Positions 1-12,423 of a stretch of 64,000 bases of DNA are shown here, piece by piece. The translations under genes and the position numbers were made by a program. The DNA comes from Isoetes taiwanensis (taxonomy: Eukaryota; Streptophyta; Lycopodiopsida; Isoetales; Isoetaceae), in the NCBI GenBank assembly GCA_021234155.1, contig JAJEKV010000046.1, forward strand, positions 312,001 through 376,000, read 5' to 3'. The notes beneath the pieces were generated by a model, which worked only from the letters and a program-made list of their open reading frames with translations, did no database searches and had not been told where the DNA came from. Within the stretch, counting starts at the first letter, position 1, and each line of letters opens with the position of its first letter.

Positions 1-703
1 AACACAATACATGCATTGCAAAGTAGGTGCTGCTAAAAATATTTCTTTTTATGTAAGTCATAATGAAATTGTGTGCATGGCCTAGCTCAAGGGATTATAG
101 TGACCACACATGCCAACTTCACTACGTAGAAGTACTATACGCCTCGGCTATGTTGGTTTCAGCATTTAGTATACAACAACACTTGAATCAAATAACTAGT
201 CATCTACTAGTGGTGAGATCGTGATGATCGTGGGTCCTATAATTGTGGCACTTTAGCCTTAACACCACCGTTACAAACGATTGCTATGTACGTCACTTAT
301 CTTTTAATACTTTATCACAGGTTTTACTTATGGCAAGGTAATAATAAGCCAAGTTTCTGATCAAGATGCTTACCTAACACAATGTAACCTCGCCGAAAAG
401 ATAAGAACCGACACGCCACCTCGGTGATTAAACACCCTCAGCGCCGCTACATCACCACAAGAAAATAAAAAACTTGTTTACGTAATTCTTTGTCACTGCT
501 CAGTGAATGTGAACAACCATGAGTAGGTTCCTAGATGTATAGGTTGTGTCTGAAGTATGCACTCGAGCAAGACAGCAGAATGCCTGTATTATTGAATATA
601 TAACTGAAGAATAAATTGCGCATGGTTATATCTATGCCAGGGAAAACACATGATCTTAAACACCTTGCACTAAAGCTGACAGCTGCCATTAATCAAAACC
701 TAC
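1..703. other. No gene assigned
   Basis: AT-rich sequence without a supported reading frame. The stretch at about 640-700 on the minus strand directly continues the enolase relic and may hold a degraded next exon (something like AAVSFSARC where enolases have AVSLAVCKAG), but this is too weak to annotate. Confidence 0.4.
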
Positions 704-1045
704 CTTTTACTTGCACCACCTCCAATTGTTTTGAGTGCCATCTAGTTCATGAACCATTAAGTTATGAAGTCCATTTGGTCTGTTGAAACCTGCATGTGCA
801 CAAAGCGTAAATATCCCACTTCACATAGCTTTCTTGAACCTTATTGCACCTTGATTACCTTCCCAATAAGCGCTGGGGCCATATAGTTGTGAATGTTAGC
901 AACAGCCTGTAAAGTTTAATGACATTCCATGTAAATATTCTCAGTGTTAATCATTTGAATGACAAACCTTGAGATACCCTTACGAAGGTACTCCTTTCCT
1001 CCATCTCTCCATTCAAATGCTTCGTATAAAACACCCTCATTGCTC
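704..1045 (-). pseudogene. Enolase gene relic (three exons with introns)
   Basis: Three consecutive minus-strand exons match the N-terminal half of plant enolase (2-phosphoglycerate to phosphoenolpyruvate, glycolysis). Exon 968-1045 reads YEAFEWRDGGKEYLRKGIS, where enolases read YEALELRDGGSDYLGKGVS. Exon 859-906 reads AVANIHNYMAPALIGK. Exon 704-789 reads MVHELDGTQNNWRWCK followed by a stop where the family has Gln. The introns 907-967 and 790-858 are only 61 and 69 nt and have GT/AG ends. The copy is broken: one base is missing at the first exon junction, the frame shifts inside the third exon, and the CAA-to-TAA stop follows. The catalytic C-terminal barrel is absent. Because introns are kept, this is a duplicated or transposon-captured genomic fragment, not a processed copy. 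The enolase assignment comes from remembered family motifs. Confidence 0.75.
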
Positions 1046-3411
1046 ACTTTAGCTACAGCTTTGTAACACTAGCAATTTTCTTTGTATAAAACATACAATA
1101 TGGGAAACAAAAATGGTGAAACTTATGGTTTTCCAAGCAGTTAGTTTTGGAATTAAACCAAATTAATTGTACCACTGGCAACTATTGTGGCCTGTTCATG
1201 AGAAACATTACAAATTTGAACCAGTAATAACCTAACCTATCTTGTTGAAAATTGGCCCATAGCTTTCCTAAAAGATGGAAGAGAATATAGCATTATCCTA
1301 TAACTAGAAGCTTGGGTTCTTCTACAACACCGAATGTTCCTGGCTTTCCAAGACAAAGCAGTCATTGACTAATGCCTACCATGGAAATGAATAGAAAGAA
1401 ATGAATAGTGCTGAAACAAATGATATCTTGAAGCAACAATTACTTACAGACGACATGGGAGAGTGATGTGCACAGTAAAAATGGAGGGGGGATCTCATGA
1501 TGGGATGGTCAATTTTGAGGCCACATGCACAAAAACCCCAATGTTCCATCTAGTTGATTTCCTAATTTGTGGAACTTGATAGTCATGCACATAGCATCAT
1601 TCAACGTCTAGTCTGCAACAAAAAACCACAGAGTTAGAGTAATGCTACAAACTAGGTAAATCAAAGTGTCATAAGTTATTTTCATGAGGTGCGAATGCAA
1701 GTTTTGCATAAAGAAAATGGTAGATGCAGTTTCAAAAGCGGAGAGGATGTGAAAATTTATGTGGAAATCAGATTTATGTGGCAAACTTTAAAAATGCAGC
1801 TTTGGAGCCAAACTTGCAAAAAACGTTGGCAAACATCCAGAAGATGTTTAAAAGCAACCCAGAATTGGATTTTATTGATTGTACAGTCTGTAAATCGGGT
1901 CCACAATCAACTTTGGCTTGTTTTACACCGGAATATCTGCACTGTTCAAGTAAAAGCATGGGACTTCAATACAACAAAATCGCAAATAATTCAGACACAT
2001 TCAAATTCAAGACAACAAAAATGTACCATACACTAGACAAAATCTGTGGGGATTGTGACCAAAATCTGTGGGGGTCGGTAAGCACACATATAAATATTCA
2101 GAAGTAGGTTTTTGCCCCCGTTCAAAGCCGGGAGCATAAAGGGCCTGAGCCAGCAGAGAACCACCACAACAATATAAAGCCAAAAGATGCCATTTTCGTC
2201 AAGAGATGAAAATCCAGCTAATAAATATCTTCAATTCATAAACCTGCATCTCCTATTTAGATAGAATACAACAAAATTGTATTCACTCGAAAGTAAATTG
2301 GCAGTTGTCCGCCTCCTTGATAATCATATCCTCGCATTGATTTTTTCTCGCATCGAGTGTTACCGCTATGAATCTAAAGATGATATCGATGATATCCGAA
2401 AGATGTGCACCCGACCACCCCAAAAACCGCTTCCATCTGATTTTTTTGCAGCCGAACTTGGGTGATGGCCGCTTCCACCGCTTTTATGCTGCCGTAAATT
2501 TGCATTGTTTACCTTTAGGGTAAAAAAAGAAATAGTTCACATTTGAAATACCACACAACAGTGTACACGCGGAATTCGAGCAACAAACTAAGCCAAGAAG
2601 AGTTGTAATCCGTGACATACCGAAATTCAAATATTGGAGGGCGCTAGGAAGCTGTGGCAAATGTAGACCCTGATTCAATTTATCTAACATGAAGAAATGG
2701 TCAACAAGCCGATAAAATGCGACGTTGATTCTAACTAAATTGTGTGCTGTAATGGTGAGAAGGGCAATTGAATCCGCGTAAAATGATACCAAACAAACGA
2801 CACAAAAAAGGCCCAAGCATCCGTAAAACTAGATAGGTACAAAACGTAAGATGGGCCAAACTCGTAAGGGCCGGGTAGTGGAGCACACATCTTGCATCCC
2901 AAATGCCGACATTCACTCGATCAGCTTCGCCAAAGCAATGCAAATATGGCTCAGCCTATTGCGCCTTTACTCATTGTCGAGGAAGCGCTTAGAACTCGCG
3001 ACTAAGCTCCAAACCTACTGGCCCCGCCGTAAAAGGCCCATCCAATAATCAACCACGTGATAATAACCGGACAAAAGGCGCTGATTAAAATGTAAGAATC
3101 GCCATAGCCGAAGTTGGTTTTGGCCGATCGAGCAACACCGCCTTAATCAAGTCCCCAAAGGAAAAGTGAGGAGGGAAAATACCAGCCACCGGGCCCCGAT
3201 CCGGCCACGCCGCGATGGGGCGAAATTAACAAACCCATCCTAGTCATCTAATATGGCCTAGATGGCCCCAATTATCGCTAGCGTTCTCTATAATAATATA
3301 TATATAAGTTAGATAGATAACACATATGAACACATATAATATCATTACTAATTTTTCTAGTTCGTTTCATTGACTTAAGGCGCCCTAAGGGGCCAAAATT
3401 TTTTGGTTAAC
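1046..3411. other. No gene assigned
   Basis: No reading frame or repeat here could be supported. Short open frames at 1689-2107 and 2277-2465 show no recognisable motif. The enolase relic's missing first exon would be expected on the minus strand at the start of this stretch but was not found. Confidence 0.4.
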
Positions 3412-3791
3412 ACACAAACCATTATATCCAACACTTTAAAATTAAACTCTTGAAACCCCTTTGGTTTGGGTGCATATTCACACCTGGGACGAGGGGCACA
3501 GAGCCCCTAAAATTATAAGTTTCGCATGTACAAAATCAACAACACCATGTAGTATATTACCACAAATCTTATAGTATTTTGTAAAACTTGTTATATAGTA
3601 TAGCAAATTTTGTACATGCATACCCCACAAACGCAGGAACTTAATGCATCTGGCAGGTAGATTAAGGAATGGGGTGAATATGCCTATCCAATCGCCTCAT
3701 GCCCGAGTCACCCCCGTGGTGAATATGCACCCAAAACCAAAGGGGGTTTCAAGGGGATTTAATTTAAAGTGTTGGATATAATGGTTTGTGT
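3412..3791. mobile_element. Foldback (MITE-like) element
   Basis: The left arm (3412-3482), beginning ACACAAACCATTATATCC, is repeated in inverted orientation at 3719-3791, ending GGATATAATGGTTTGTGT. The arms are about 70 bp with a few mismatches. The interior carries a second inverted pair around GCATGTACAAAAT and ATTTTGTACATGC, so most of the 380 bp can fold into one long hairpin. No coding capacity and no clear target-site duplication are visible. The superfamily is not assignable from this copy. Confidence 0.75.
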
Positions 3792-5224
3792 CCTTCATGA
3801 TTGGGTATGGTGGTGCAACGTATGCAGGAGAAGTCAAGACATAGATTAAGTGCTAACAAGAAGAAAAGAAAAAGAAAAATTACAAAATGATTTATATATG
3901 TTTTGATAACAACACAACATTTCTAATATCTGGACCAAGTAGCTTATCATGGAGGCAAACGAAATATACAGAATTAATATGATGGCAGCATTTTGCTAGA
4001 CTACCTTCCCTATTTGATTCATACACGTCACAATTATTGAATTTTGCTATTGTTATATAGTGTTATTTCTGCTATGCACTCTATGTTTCTAGTTCACAAG
4101 AGAATTCAAGTGTTGTAGAGATGGATTTCAGTGCTGAGGTCCTTCAAAATGTGTGTACCATGTTGTTTTATATACTAGCTTATTTACATTGTATTTTAGC
4201 TAAGCTTAAGAATACAACTATGTTGCAGGTACTTGATCCAATCATGAAGCTGTATTGGTAGAAAAACTATATTGGAGACAAAAAAATAGCCCCTCAGCAT
4301 TGGTGCAAAATTTTTTGCTGGTGGTTCTCCAGAGTTTCCTTCCTAAGTAAGTGTACTTTTCATGTATTTTGTATACTATAAAGCAGTCAAGCAAGGCAAT
4401 CTGTCTGAAAAAACATTATTATTCCAAGCCCTTTCTTCCAATTGCTCATATAATGGATGACTTATATATGTCTTGATATACTTTTGCAAATGATGTAAAC
4501 ATGCCTATGTAATCATGCCTATTAACTTAAGGCATAAAAATGCCAAAGAAATTTCAATTTTAACTTCCTGAATTTATTAGAACAAATGTTTTGTCATTCT
4601 GAATATCTTTTGGAGGCTGTCCGCAACTTTTTTCCCATATATATTAATGTTTGTGCATCTTCCCCATATAAGGACCCTTGTCAGATTACTACAATTCAAC
4701 AAAAATATTTGAAACTACAATTTCTCACACCAAGTTTCAATTTTCATTGGTGGAATGTGAAATTTAACCAAATATGTGGTTGTTTAGATTGAATTTCTTT
4801 TTTGGATTTCTTCATGTGCTGCGCCGGGTGGAATAATGTTTGTCCATTTTTATAAACACATTGCATGCATTTGTTGGTCATACGGTTTAATGCTTTTTTA
4901 CTTTTTAGGTTCCTAAGTTTACTGTCATTTTCAGTGCTTTATGAGGGAATTCTAACATATTTATGCATTGCATTGCAGGTAGCATTTGGCCATTAGTCTC
5001 TACGGGGTTTTAGGTTTCCATATGCCTTCACTTTCTGCCAAAGAAGAAAAATCCTCTTCCACATGCCGCCACTTCTCCACAATGAATTAACACTGGACGC
5101 AGTTTTCCATATTTTGCTTTTGTAATGAATTCATTTTCTTGGCAAATCAGCTGAGGAATGATCGAACATATTAGCTGTTCAAACTTGGAAGTTTACAAGC
5201 GATCATGACTGCTCAGCTTGCAAC
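3792..5224. other. No gene assigned
   Basis: AT-rich sequence with no supported coding frame or repeat. A 68-codon open frame at 4586-4792 has no recognisable motif. Confidence 0.4.
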
Positions 5225-5391
5225 TGAGAAGTTCCTTTCTTGCTTGATATTTTGTCTATATAACATTGGCACTTGGTCCATATAACATTGGCATCTGAGC
5301 AGGTTTTTTCTTGCTTGACATTTTGTCCATATAACATTGGCACTTTGAGAAGTCTTTTTCTTGCTTGACATTTTGTCCATATAACATTCAC
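5225..5391. repeat. Short tandem array (about 50-70 bp unit)
   Basis: Three head-to-tail units share TTGCTTGACATTTTGTCC followed by ATATAACATTGGCA. The first unit carries an internal duplication of the ATATAACATTGGCA part. Open frames across it on the minus strand are a by-product of the repeat. Confidence 0.8.
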
Positions 5392-6185
5392 AATTATCTG
5401 TATTTAATTGGTACAAATGAAGGATGATAAAATCATTTTTGGGGTTGATGTTTATTAAAGATGAGTATGAAGCTAACAATATTTGCAAAGAAAGATCTTT
5501 AATGAATGAGGTATATATAAAGTAGATATACCAATGTAGTGTGTTGGAGACATGATTAAAACTGCTACAGAATCCACAAGAGCCATAATCCTAAATAGGA
5601 GGTTGATATGAATGCATGCCCGCCGGATCGTAAGCCTTGCACTCCAACAACTGCATCACCTCCGTTTACACTTCTTATTCTTTGAAACAGATCTTATAAA
5701 GACTGGTGTATGTAAGGCAAAGAACAGATCGCATAGATACAAATGCCAAAGATCAGAGGGCAGTAAACAAGAAAAGAGAAATTATCCCAAAGTAGGTAAG
5801 CATCTCCGATGAAGAATGTGGATATGCTGGGAGTTCTAACTTGCCTCATCAGCAAAATCAGTAATGGACTAAGAAAAATTATTGGTCTATGATCTATCTA
5901 AGTCAAGGTTTGATAAACTCTAGGCAAAAGAGATCTTACAGTCTTGAGCGGATATATTTAACACCAAGGAAAAATAAATGTTAACACCGTAACCAGAAAA
6001 TATTGTTTGTGGAGGGCTGGCTTTGATGAGTTTATGAGGAGGTTTTGACTTTTGCTTAAAATCGTCATTGTACTATGCCCATGTTTGAGATGGGATAAGG
6101 AATTTTGTCTGACCAGAAATATATTAAACAAGCAATATGTGAAGCTTTTCAGATGGGCAAGGCACCGTGTTCAATATATTACAAA
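5392..6185. other. No gene assigned; probable 3' flank of the gene at 6186
   Basis: No supported reading frame. The part next to 6186 lies downstream of the stop codon of the minus-strand gene and would contain its 3' untranslated region. No poly(A) signal could be placed with confidence. Confidence 0.35.
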
Positions 6186-8746
6186 TTATGATTGTTCTGA
6201 CTGTTCAGATTCCCAATCCTGGTAAAGTAATGCTGCTGCAGCGCGAGCTGCAACAGAGGAGCTATATTTTTTCCTTAGGGAAGCCAGCAAAGTATCATGA
6301 GATTCCTGCTTGTGAAGAAATAAAAGTTTAGCAAACATGAAAATGTGAGCGTGTTGTATGCTGGTGTAACTCACCTTTAAAACACGCACTTCTTCTTCAA
6401 GGGATATGGCTGCTTCTTTCTGGAAATTGAAGTGTAAAATATAAATATGTGAACAGAGACATTCTACAAGCTATGACACTAAATATCTACCGTTCATAAC
6501 TTACCTGCCTACTAATTTTGACTTCTAACTCTAAGCTCCGTTTTCTTTCCTCCGCCAATGCACGTATTGCAGCTTTGCGATTTTCCTCAGCTGCCAGGAC
6601 CGTTTTGCGTAAATCTTCAATCCGCTTTTTCAGATCTGACTGAAGCCCAAAAGTTTGAGTCAGCATTTGGCTATTCTAGCTTTATTGAATACATGAGTTG
6701 AAGGAAACATATACCTCATCCTCTGCATTCCAGTTTCCCCGAAGACCTACTATACTAGAGCGTTTTTCAGATCTTGTATTTTTAAGTTTTTCAGCTTTAT
6801 GTTCTGAATCTTGGAATGAGATGCCTGAGGCCTGCATTTGACTATTGTAATCGCCAAACTCACCTTTCAGAAGATCTTCCTCAGCAGATTGCTTTAGATC
6901 GTGGTGATCAAGATTTGTATCAATGGCGCCACGTTCCGTTGCTGCTAAAAAAGATGCTGGGGAGCTTTTCCTTCTGAAAGTGAACTTCTGATTACTCTCT
7001 TCCCAATCCTGAGGATCAATTTTAAGCCTGGAAACCTGATTGCCCTTCACAAGTCTGCCATCATGGACAACCAAGCGGTCGAAACCAGGAGTGCTCTCAC
7101 TTTGAAAATCCTCCGATGAAGTGATATCAGGCTTCCGATAATAGGAAGCATAACTCTTATTCCAATATGGCCTCCGTCGGCTTACAGTGCTCTTTTGTGT
7201 TTCCTGATTGGATGATCTCTCATTGAACCATTGTGACCTTAGCACTCTTGTCTTCACGGACTGTCCATGGCCTTTCTCTTGAGATAATCTAAAATGTGAC
7301 AAAAGAAGATAAATTACCAAGACAAGAACACCACTTAAGCATATTCGTCCGCTAAACTTCTTTGAATATGGGATGATAACTGTCGACAAGGTTTCTGAAA
7401 TATACAAGTGCAATATTGTCTTTAATAATCATGCTTTCATTTGCTTGGCTGCACAGTCAATTCATAATATTTACCTTGAAAAGTTTTTGTTTCCCAATTC
7501 TGCATAACCTTTAACAGCTTTATGCTTGAATCCTTGATATTATCTGCCAATTTTTCAGGCGACATAGTGCTTGAAGTATCTTTTCTATGCTCCTACAAAG
7601 GAAGCAAACAATTTGCTAAAAATAAAAATAATCATTCAAGACCCATGTCAGCTTGTTGTCTAACTTACCACAGCTTCCTAAAAAAGAAAATCTGGCATGC
7701 AAGCTAATAGCCTATTCACATTAACCTAACTGCATTCATGAGTATAAGTGAGCAGGTGAAAGCTTTTAACTTGACATCTTAGAATTACAGTGTGCATCCA
7801 CTTTACTGAAGGGCTGAAATTAATCATACCAGATGCTTCAAAAGGGCATCCTTTGAAAGTGTGTCCAGACAACCTGATGTGTCAATACCATTTTGCATTT
7901 GAAACTTCTCCAGTGCCTGTTTCGTTTCACGGCCAAAGTGCCTGATATTGTAGGACAGGGCAGCCCAATCCAATGAGAAAACATTATAAAGTTGACAAAA
8001 TCACGTATATCTAATCCAACAATATTCATGCTGACCGCATTAAGCCATACAGCAGTATCTTATCATCACTCTTCTATTGCACTGAGCTTAGCACATGATG
8101 CTAAATAACTTAGAAAATCAGAAACTACTGTTAAAAGTGGTTCAGATAAAAAGATGGATCTAAGAAATTCTTTTCTTAAGCAACCATAAACTGTTAAGAA
8201 GCTATTATAGTCACCTTCTAAGATACAATAAATCTAATCACAATAACCGCAACAAAACCTGAGAGAAGAAGAATACCCTGTTAAGAATGTAAAAAATTTT
8301 GGTGAACTAAAAGACGCCAAAGCTTTTAGACACAAAGAAATACAGTAAGTCCCAGAAATAAAGAAAGCCATTGAAATCCATGTCGTGAAGGATGGCATCA
8401 CATTTCATGAGCAAACTTTAAAAAAAGAAAAAAAAAATCTGTTTGTTTGACTGGAACACCCAAAGGAATACAAGTGAGAACTAAGAAAACATTAGTGAGG
8501 TCTGTGGTAAGTAAATAGACGGTAGAAATATCTCTCATTTGACAGCATTGCACATAATCAGGCATCGTCATAGAGCCTAACCTGTAGTAGCAAAACTTGT
8601 GATCCAGAGTCACCTTCCTTCAAATCATTTGAATCTTTTAAATTTCGAATTTCCAGGAACTCAGCCTCGGAAATATGAGATGAAAAAGGATGCCTAAGCT
8701 TAAAACTTCCCCTCTCCAACATACTGCTCCGAAGAGATTTCTCCAT
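6186..8746 (-). CDS. Peptidoglycan-binding-like domain, single-TM, coiled-coil protein
   Basis: Multi-exon plant gene. Readable exons on the minus strand are 8582-8746, 7830-7941, 7475-7592, 6715-7394, 6505-6639, 6375-6419 and 6186-6305 (stop TAA 6188-6186), all with GT/AG borders. Phases match from the second listed exon onward. The first two exons carry halves of a peptidoglycan-binding-1-like repeat (EGDSGSQVLLLQ, then HFGRETKQALEKFQMQNGID). The long exon has one hydrophobic helix (ICLSGVLVLVIYLLLSHF), then a polar linker. The next exon is an Arg/Glu-rich coiled coil (KKRIEDLRKTVLAAEENR), and the protein ends AAAALLYQDWESEQSEQS. The domain is known from bacterial wall proteins and some plastid-associated plant proteins; the function here is unknown. 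Exon 1 ends in phase 0 but the 7941 exon needs two preceding bases, so a small exon of 3n+2 nt is missing from this model or lost. Met at 8746 is chosen because an in-frame TGA (8830-8828) interrupts the extension to an ATG at 8932. Confidence 0.7.
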
Positions 8747-10539
8747 TTTCGCATTGGAACCTTCTGACAACAGCCAGAACCATGCCCTTCTGCTGAGGGC
8801 TTCATAACTTCTGTTATGCCTTGAATTTCACCTCCGAGACGCCTTCAAGCGCCATTTTATGCTCAAAGATGATGAACTCTCAAAACCTGGCAATGAAATG
8901 CTCGTTTTCTCATTACCTTTCCGGTTATGCATGCCCAAGCCGGTATTAGAGGAGTTCACTCCTGACTTTTGCTGCCTTCCGGTTTAAGAACAAACCCTCA
9001 AAACATTCGTGGCTCAGCCAACCTAATCCCGTCCTATCTCACAAACCTCTTCCTTGATTCTGCCATGGCTGCCTTCTGGCCAGCAATAACGCACCTATTC
9101 CTTGCATCTCCAACAAAATGCAGCTGGCCAACTCTCTAACAATCCTTAAAACCTTTAAAATCAGAGGTCTGGTGTAAAGCTCCTCCCTCCAAAGCCAAAG
9201 CTTTTCTGGAAGCTCCACAATTGACAGCAACAGCGAGCCGGGCCTCCCAAAAGAAGCATTATGCGACCATGAAGCAGGGCAAAAAGCTAGGAAAAACATG
9301 GTCTAATTTTGCAACTAAGCTTCATCTGTTGAACGGGATAACTTATCTGGATGTGCCGGAAAGGATCGAGCTGCAGCTGCGGAATGGAAAATATAGAAGA
9401 ATGCTTCATCTCGCCGGAGCTGCAAAAAGAAGGGCTGAGGGCCCAACGGTCTTCTTTGGATTCGCTGATTCATATAATTCTGTGTAGGATAATGTTGTCG
9501 AAAAATGCTTTGACCCAAACCCATGGCCCAAATCGTGGCCTAATCAATAATGTGGCCCATCCAAAGGACGAATTCAATATTCCTAGCATATTGTGTGTTG
9601 ATTTCAAGACCACTAAGATTGCAATGGTTCTATTCTATGTGATGTGCTTTGTGATAAGATGATATTTTTGGTCCATCCTTTGTTGTTGTTTGCTTTATTT
9701 GGTTTGTCGAAAGAACATGTTAAACATCATCAATTGTGTAGCCCCAGTGGCCCCCTTTCTTTTCTAGGATGTCGACCAAAAACTTTCCACATCTGTGGTG
9801 TTCCGCCACTTTCGGCATTTTTACTTGCATCTGATAATTTCACCCTGCATTCTGGGAGCTTTACTATATATTCTGGCAATCTACCCTCCATTCCGGTAAT
9901 TTTACCTCCTAAGAGCGTTGTTTAACTTGTTTTCATGTTTGGACTATGAAATTTTAGGATGCATTTCGAGGGGCCATCCTTGCCGCCGCCTAACAACATC
10001 GGCATGGATTTCTTCCCAAAATGTCGATTGCTATATCATAATTTACTATTCTTTCCACTTCAACCAAATGGGGCCCTTGATGCTTTAGACCAAAATATGA
10101 AGAATAGATATGGCATTCATTAATCATGTCTTTAGTAGTTGTAGCATCAGCAATAATGTTAGTTATTGTTTCCATATCAACATCAACAAAATTTAGACCT
10201 AAAGCCATTTCTTTGAAACTGCCTGTCGCTGCTCAATGGAATCGTAGATGATAGAAGAGGGATGGAGGTTAGCAATTACAGAGAACTGCCATCACCGCAA
10301 GTGGAATCTAGTCCTTGTATTTCTTTTGAATAATTATCATTGTTTGTCTTCTACTAAACTATTTAAAGCTAAATTTCTTTAGAGCTAAATCTCTTTCGTT
10401 GGCGGGAGCATATCCTAGGATATGCTAAAAATCATGCAATTCTAGCCACTATGTTAGAAATTCTAAATTCAAAATACCTGAAATACTTGTTTGACCTTAG
10501 ATTTATGTTTACATCAAAACATGGATTTGTGTAGTAATG
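8747..10539. other. Upstream region of the 6186-8746 gene; otherwise unassigned
   Basis: On the minus strand, 8747-8932 is open in frame with the gene except for one TGA at 8830-8828. It would add about 60 residues beginning MHNRKGNEKTSISLPGF and containing SRRAWFWLLSEGS. A possible donor (GAG followed by GTGAAA) overlaps that TGA. Beyond 8933 I see only short open frames (9039-9299, 9221-9662, 9644-9925, 9990-10208) without recognisable motifs. Confidence 0.4.
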
Positions 10540-10600
10540 CCTTTAGGGGCATGGTCTAGTTAAATTGCCACACCCGAGGTCACGGGTTCAAGTATGGCCA
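10540..10600 (+). repeat. tRNA-derived SINE-like head
   Basis: The stretch reads like a degenerate tRNA: an A-box-like segment (GGCATGGTCTAGTTAAA) is followed about 30 bp later by GAGGTCACGGGTTCAAGT, which contains the B-box core GGTTCAA. It lacks the cloverleaf 3' half, so it is better taken as a SINE promoter head than as a tRNA gene. No A-rich tail or target duplication was identified. Confidence 0.45.
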
Positions 10601-11123
10601 ACATCGATCTAGTAATGGGGACCTTAAAAATCTATTGTCCAGTCTTAATTGTCTTTAGTAGCCACTAATACATTCTTCCATTCTTTCCAGGATTTTAATG
10701 CCAATCAGGGAGATATTCTCCTTGCATTAGTTCGTCTCATAGGCAGGTGAGTATCTGAGCTCAAATAAGATTTAGAGCATGTTATTAGACAAACTGATTA
10801 AAGCTTGTTAAGAAGAAACCACCTCAGACTAGAGCATGTTAATAAATGACCTGTGGAGTATGGCAATTTTCGTTTTTGATGCCATTTTCGTTGTAAATAC
10901 CTTGCTGAAGTGCCATCTGCCCACAAGAAATGCGTATTTAGGCTTCTAGCCTTTCTCCTTTCTATCAGATCAGAACATGATGAACGGTACAGAGGACTTG
11001 CCTTGTTGTAGTTATTGTTTGAGTAGGCAATTGGCTTTAGATTTTTGCAGTTCTCTGGATGCAGTGAGGTTTTTTGTGTTAACAACATAATGCTTTTTTC
11101 CAGAAACGCATATGGCCACTAAT

Positions 11124-11207
11124 AATACAGATAAGCCCTGTATTTCGTGACTACTAGATTGGTGGAATTTAATACAGAGAAGCCCTGTATTTCGTGGCTA
11201 CTAGATT
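11124..11207. repeat. Tandem duplication, 47-bp unit
   Basis: Two adjacent copies of a unit containing AATACAGA, AAGCCCTGTATTTCGTG and CTACTAGATT, the second slightly truncated. No coding meaning is evident. Confidence 0.75.
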
Positions 11208-12423
11208 CGTGAAGAGAGTGATGCATATGCATTATGTACCTTGCTTTACATCACTCAATTTGGTTAGCCCCGGATCATTTGCCCATTCAACGTGCATTAT
11301 CCAAATGCAGCACATATCAAATCGAGATAAGAATCTCAGATGCAAAATGCCAGCACCTCTTGCCTCATATCCCTGTTCTTCTGTGTTTAAAAGTTTGCTT
11401 TATTTTGCATGTTTTGCATGGATCTTTGAGACTGTCTATTAGAGTGAACAAATGGTGTCCCAATGTAGATTCATGGCATGATCTTTTTTATCCAATCAAT
11501 TGTCTCATCACTCCCAATTGGAACTTTGATTTGCATGATTATTACATTACCCAATTGCATTACTACTTGCAGCAGATCTTTGGCTATTTTGTCTCCACCA
11601 AAGGTGGCATAAACACAGTTTTGTACAAGGTAAGACTTCTCCAGTAATTCCAGATTGCAATCTTCGATTTCTCTATGCTGATTGTTGTAGCAATGAACAT
11701 TAATTGTTTTTTGAGGTTCTTAAGGATCTTTCCATGTCATATTTGACTCAAATATATAATTCATTCGATTCCTCTTTAGTTATCAAGTCGTATTTAATTA
11801 AAGTGGGTCTCATTCCATTCCCACTTTTTTTGGGAACCCTCTTATTTTACAAGAAAAGGATGTGTGAAGTATTTTAAGGCTTATTTTCCATTCAAAATAC
11901 TCGTTTTTTTGTGTGAGGGTGAAGTCCTTTACCAAGACATTTTGGCCCTTCTTTCTTGAATGAGTAGACAAGAAATCAAGACTTCAACAAAAATTAAGCA
12001 AATTGTTTATTTAATCACCAGAAAATGCTAGTTTTGAGATACTTTATATAAATGAATGGGCTCATTACAATATATATTACAATTGGTGAAGAGAAAATAG
12101 TGGCCATGTTGTTACAACAATTCACCCTCTTCACACACGGACCACAAGTGAGAATGTTGTGTGGAGCACTCTCTGAGCCACAGTACAGACGATAGGAATT
12201 TGTAGAGGGAGGCCTTCATGGGCCACGCATTGGTTTGTCCAACCAATATCACCACTCTCTTCTTGCCTTCTTTCTTCAATGAATGGGTCTTTCCATTGCT
12301 CCTAAGCATGTATTATCTGGTCGGGATAAGAACTGCAGAAGACAGAATCAAGTTAGTGAACTGATGTTATCGGCAAGAAAAATAAAATAACAACCAGTTT
12401 TGAGGGCCATTTTTAGAAAATGC
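11208..12423. other. No gene assigned
   Basis: Several overlapping open frames (longest 11234-11647, 137 codons) show no known motif, and codon use does not stand out. A possible splice donor (ACAAGGTAAGAC) sits near 11625. I do not support a gene here. Confidence 0.35.

Noticed and set aside
2277-2465. Small gene encoding MYSLESKLAVVRLLDN...
   Set aside because: Short, unsupported by splice sites or motifs, in otherwise non-coding surroundings.
5225-5391. CRISPR-like array
   Set aside because: The units are contiguous tandem repeats without unique spacers, in a eukaryotic context.
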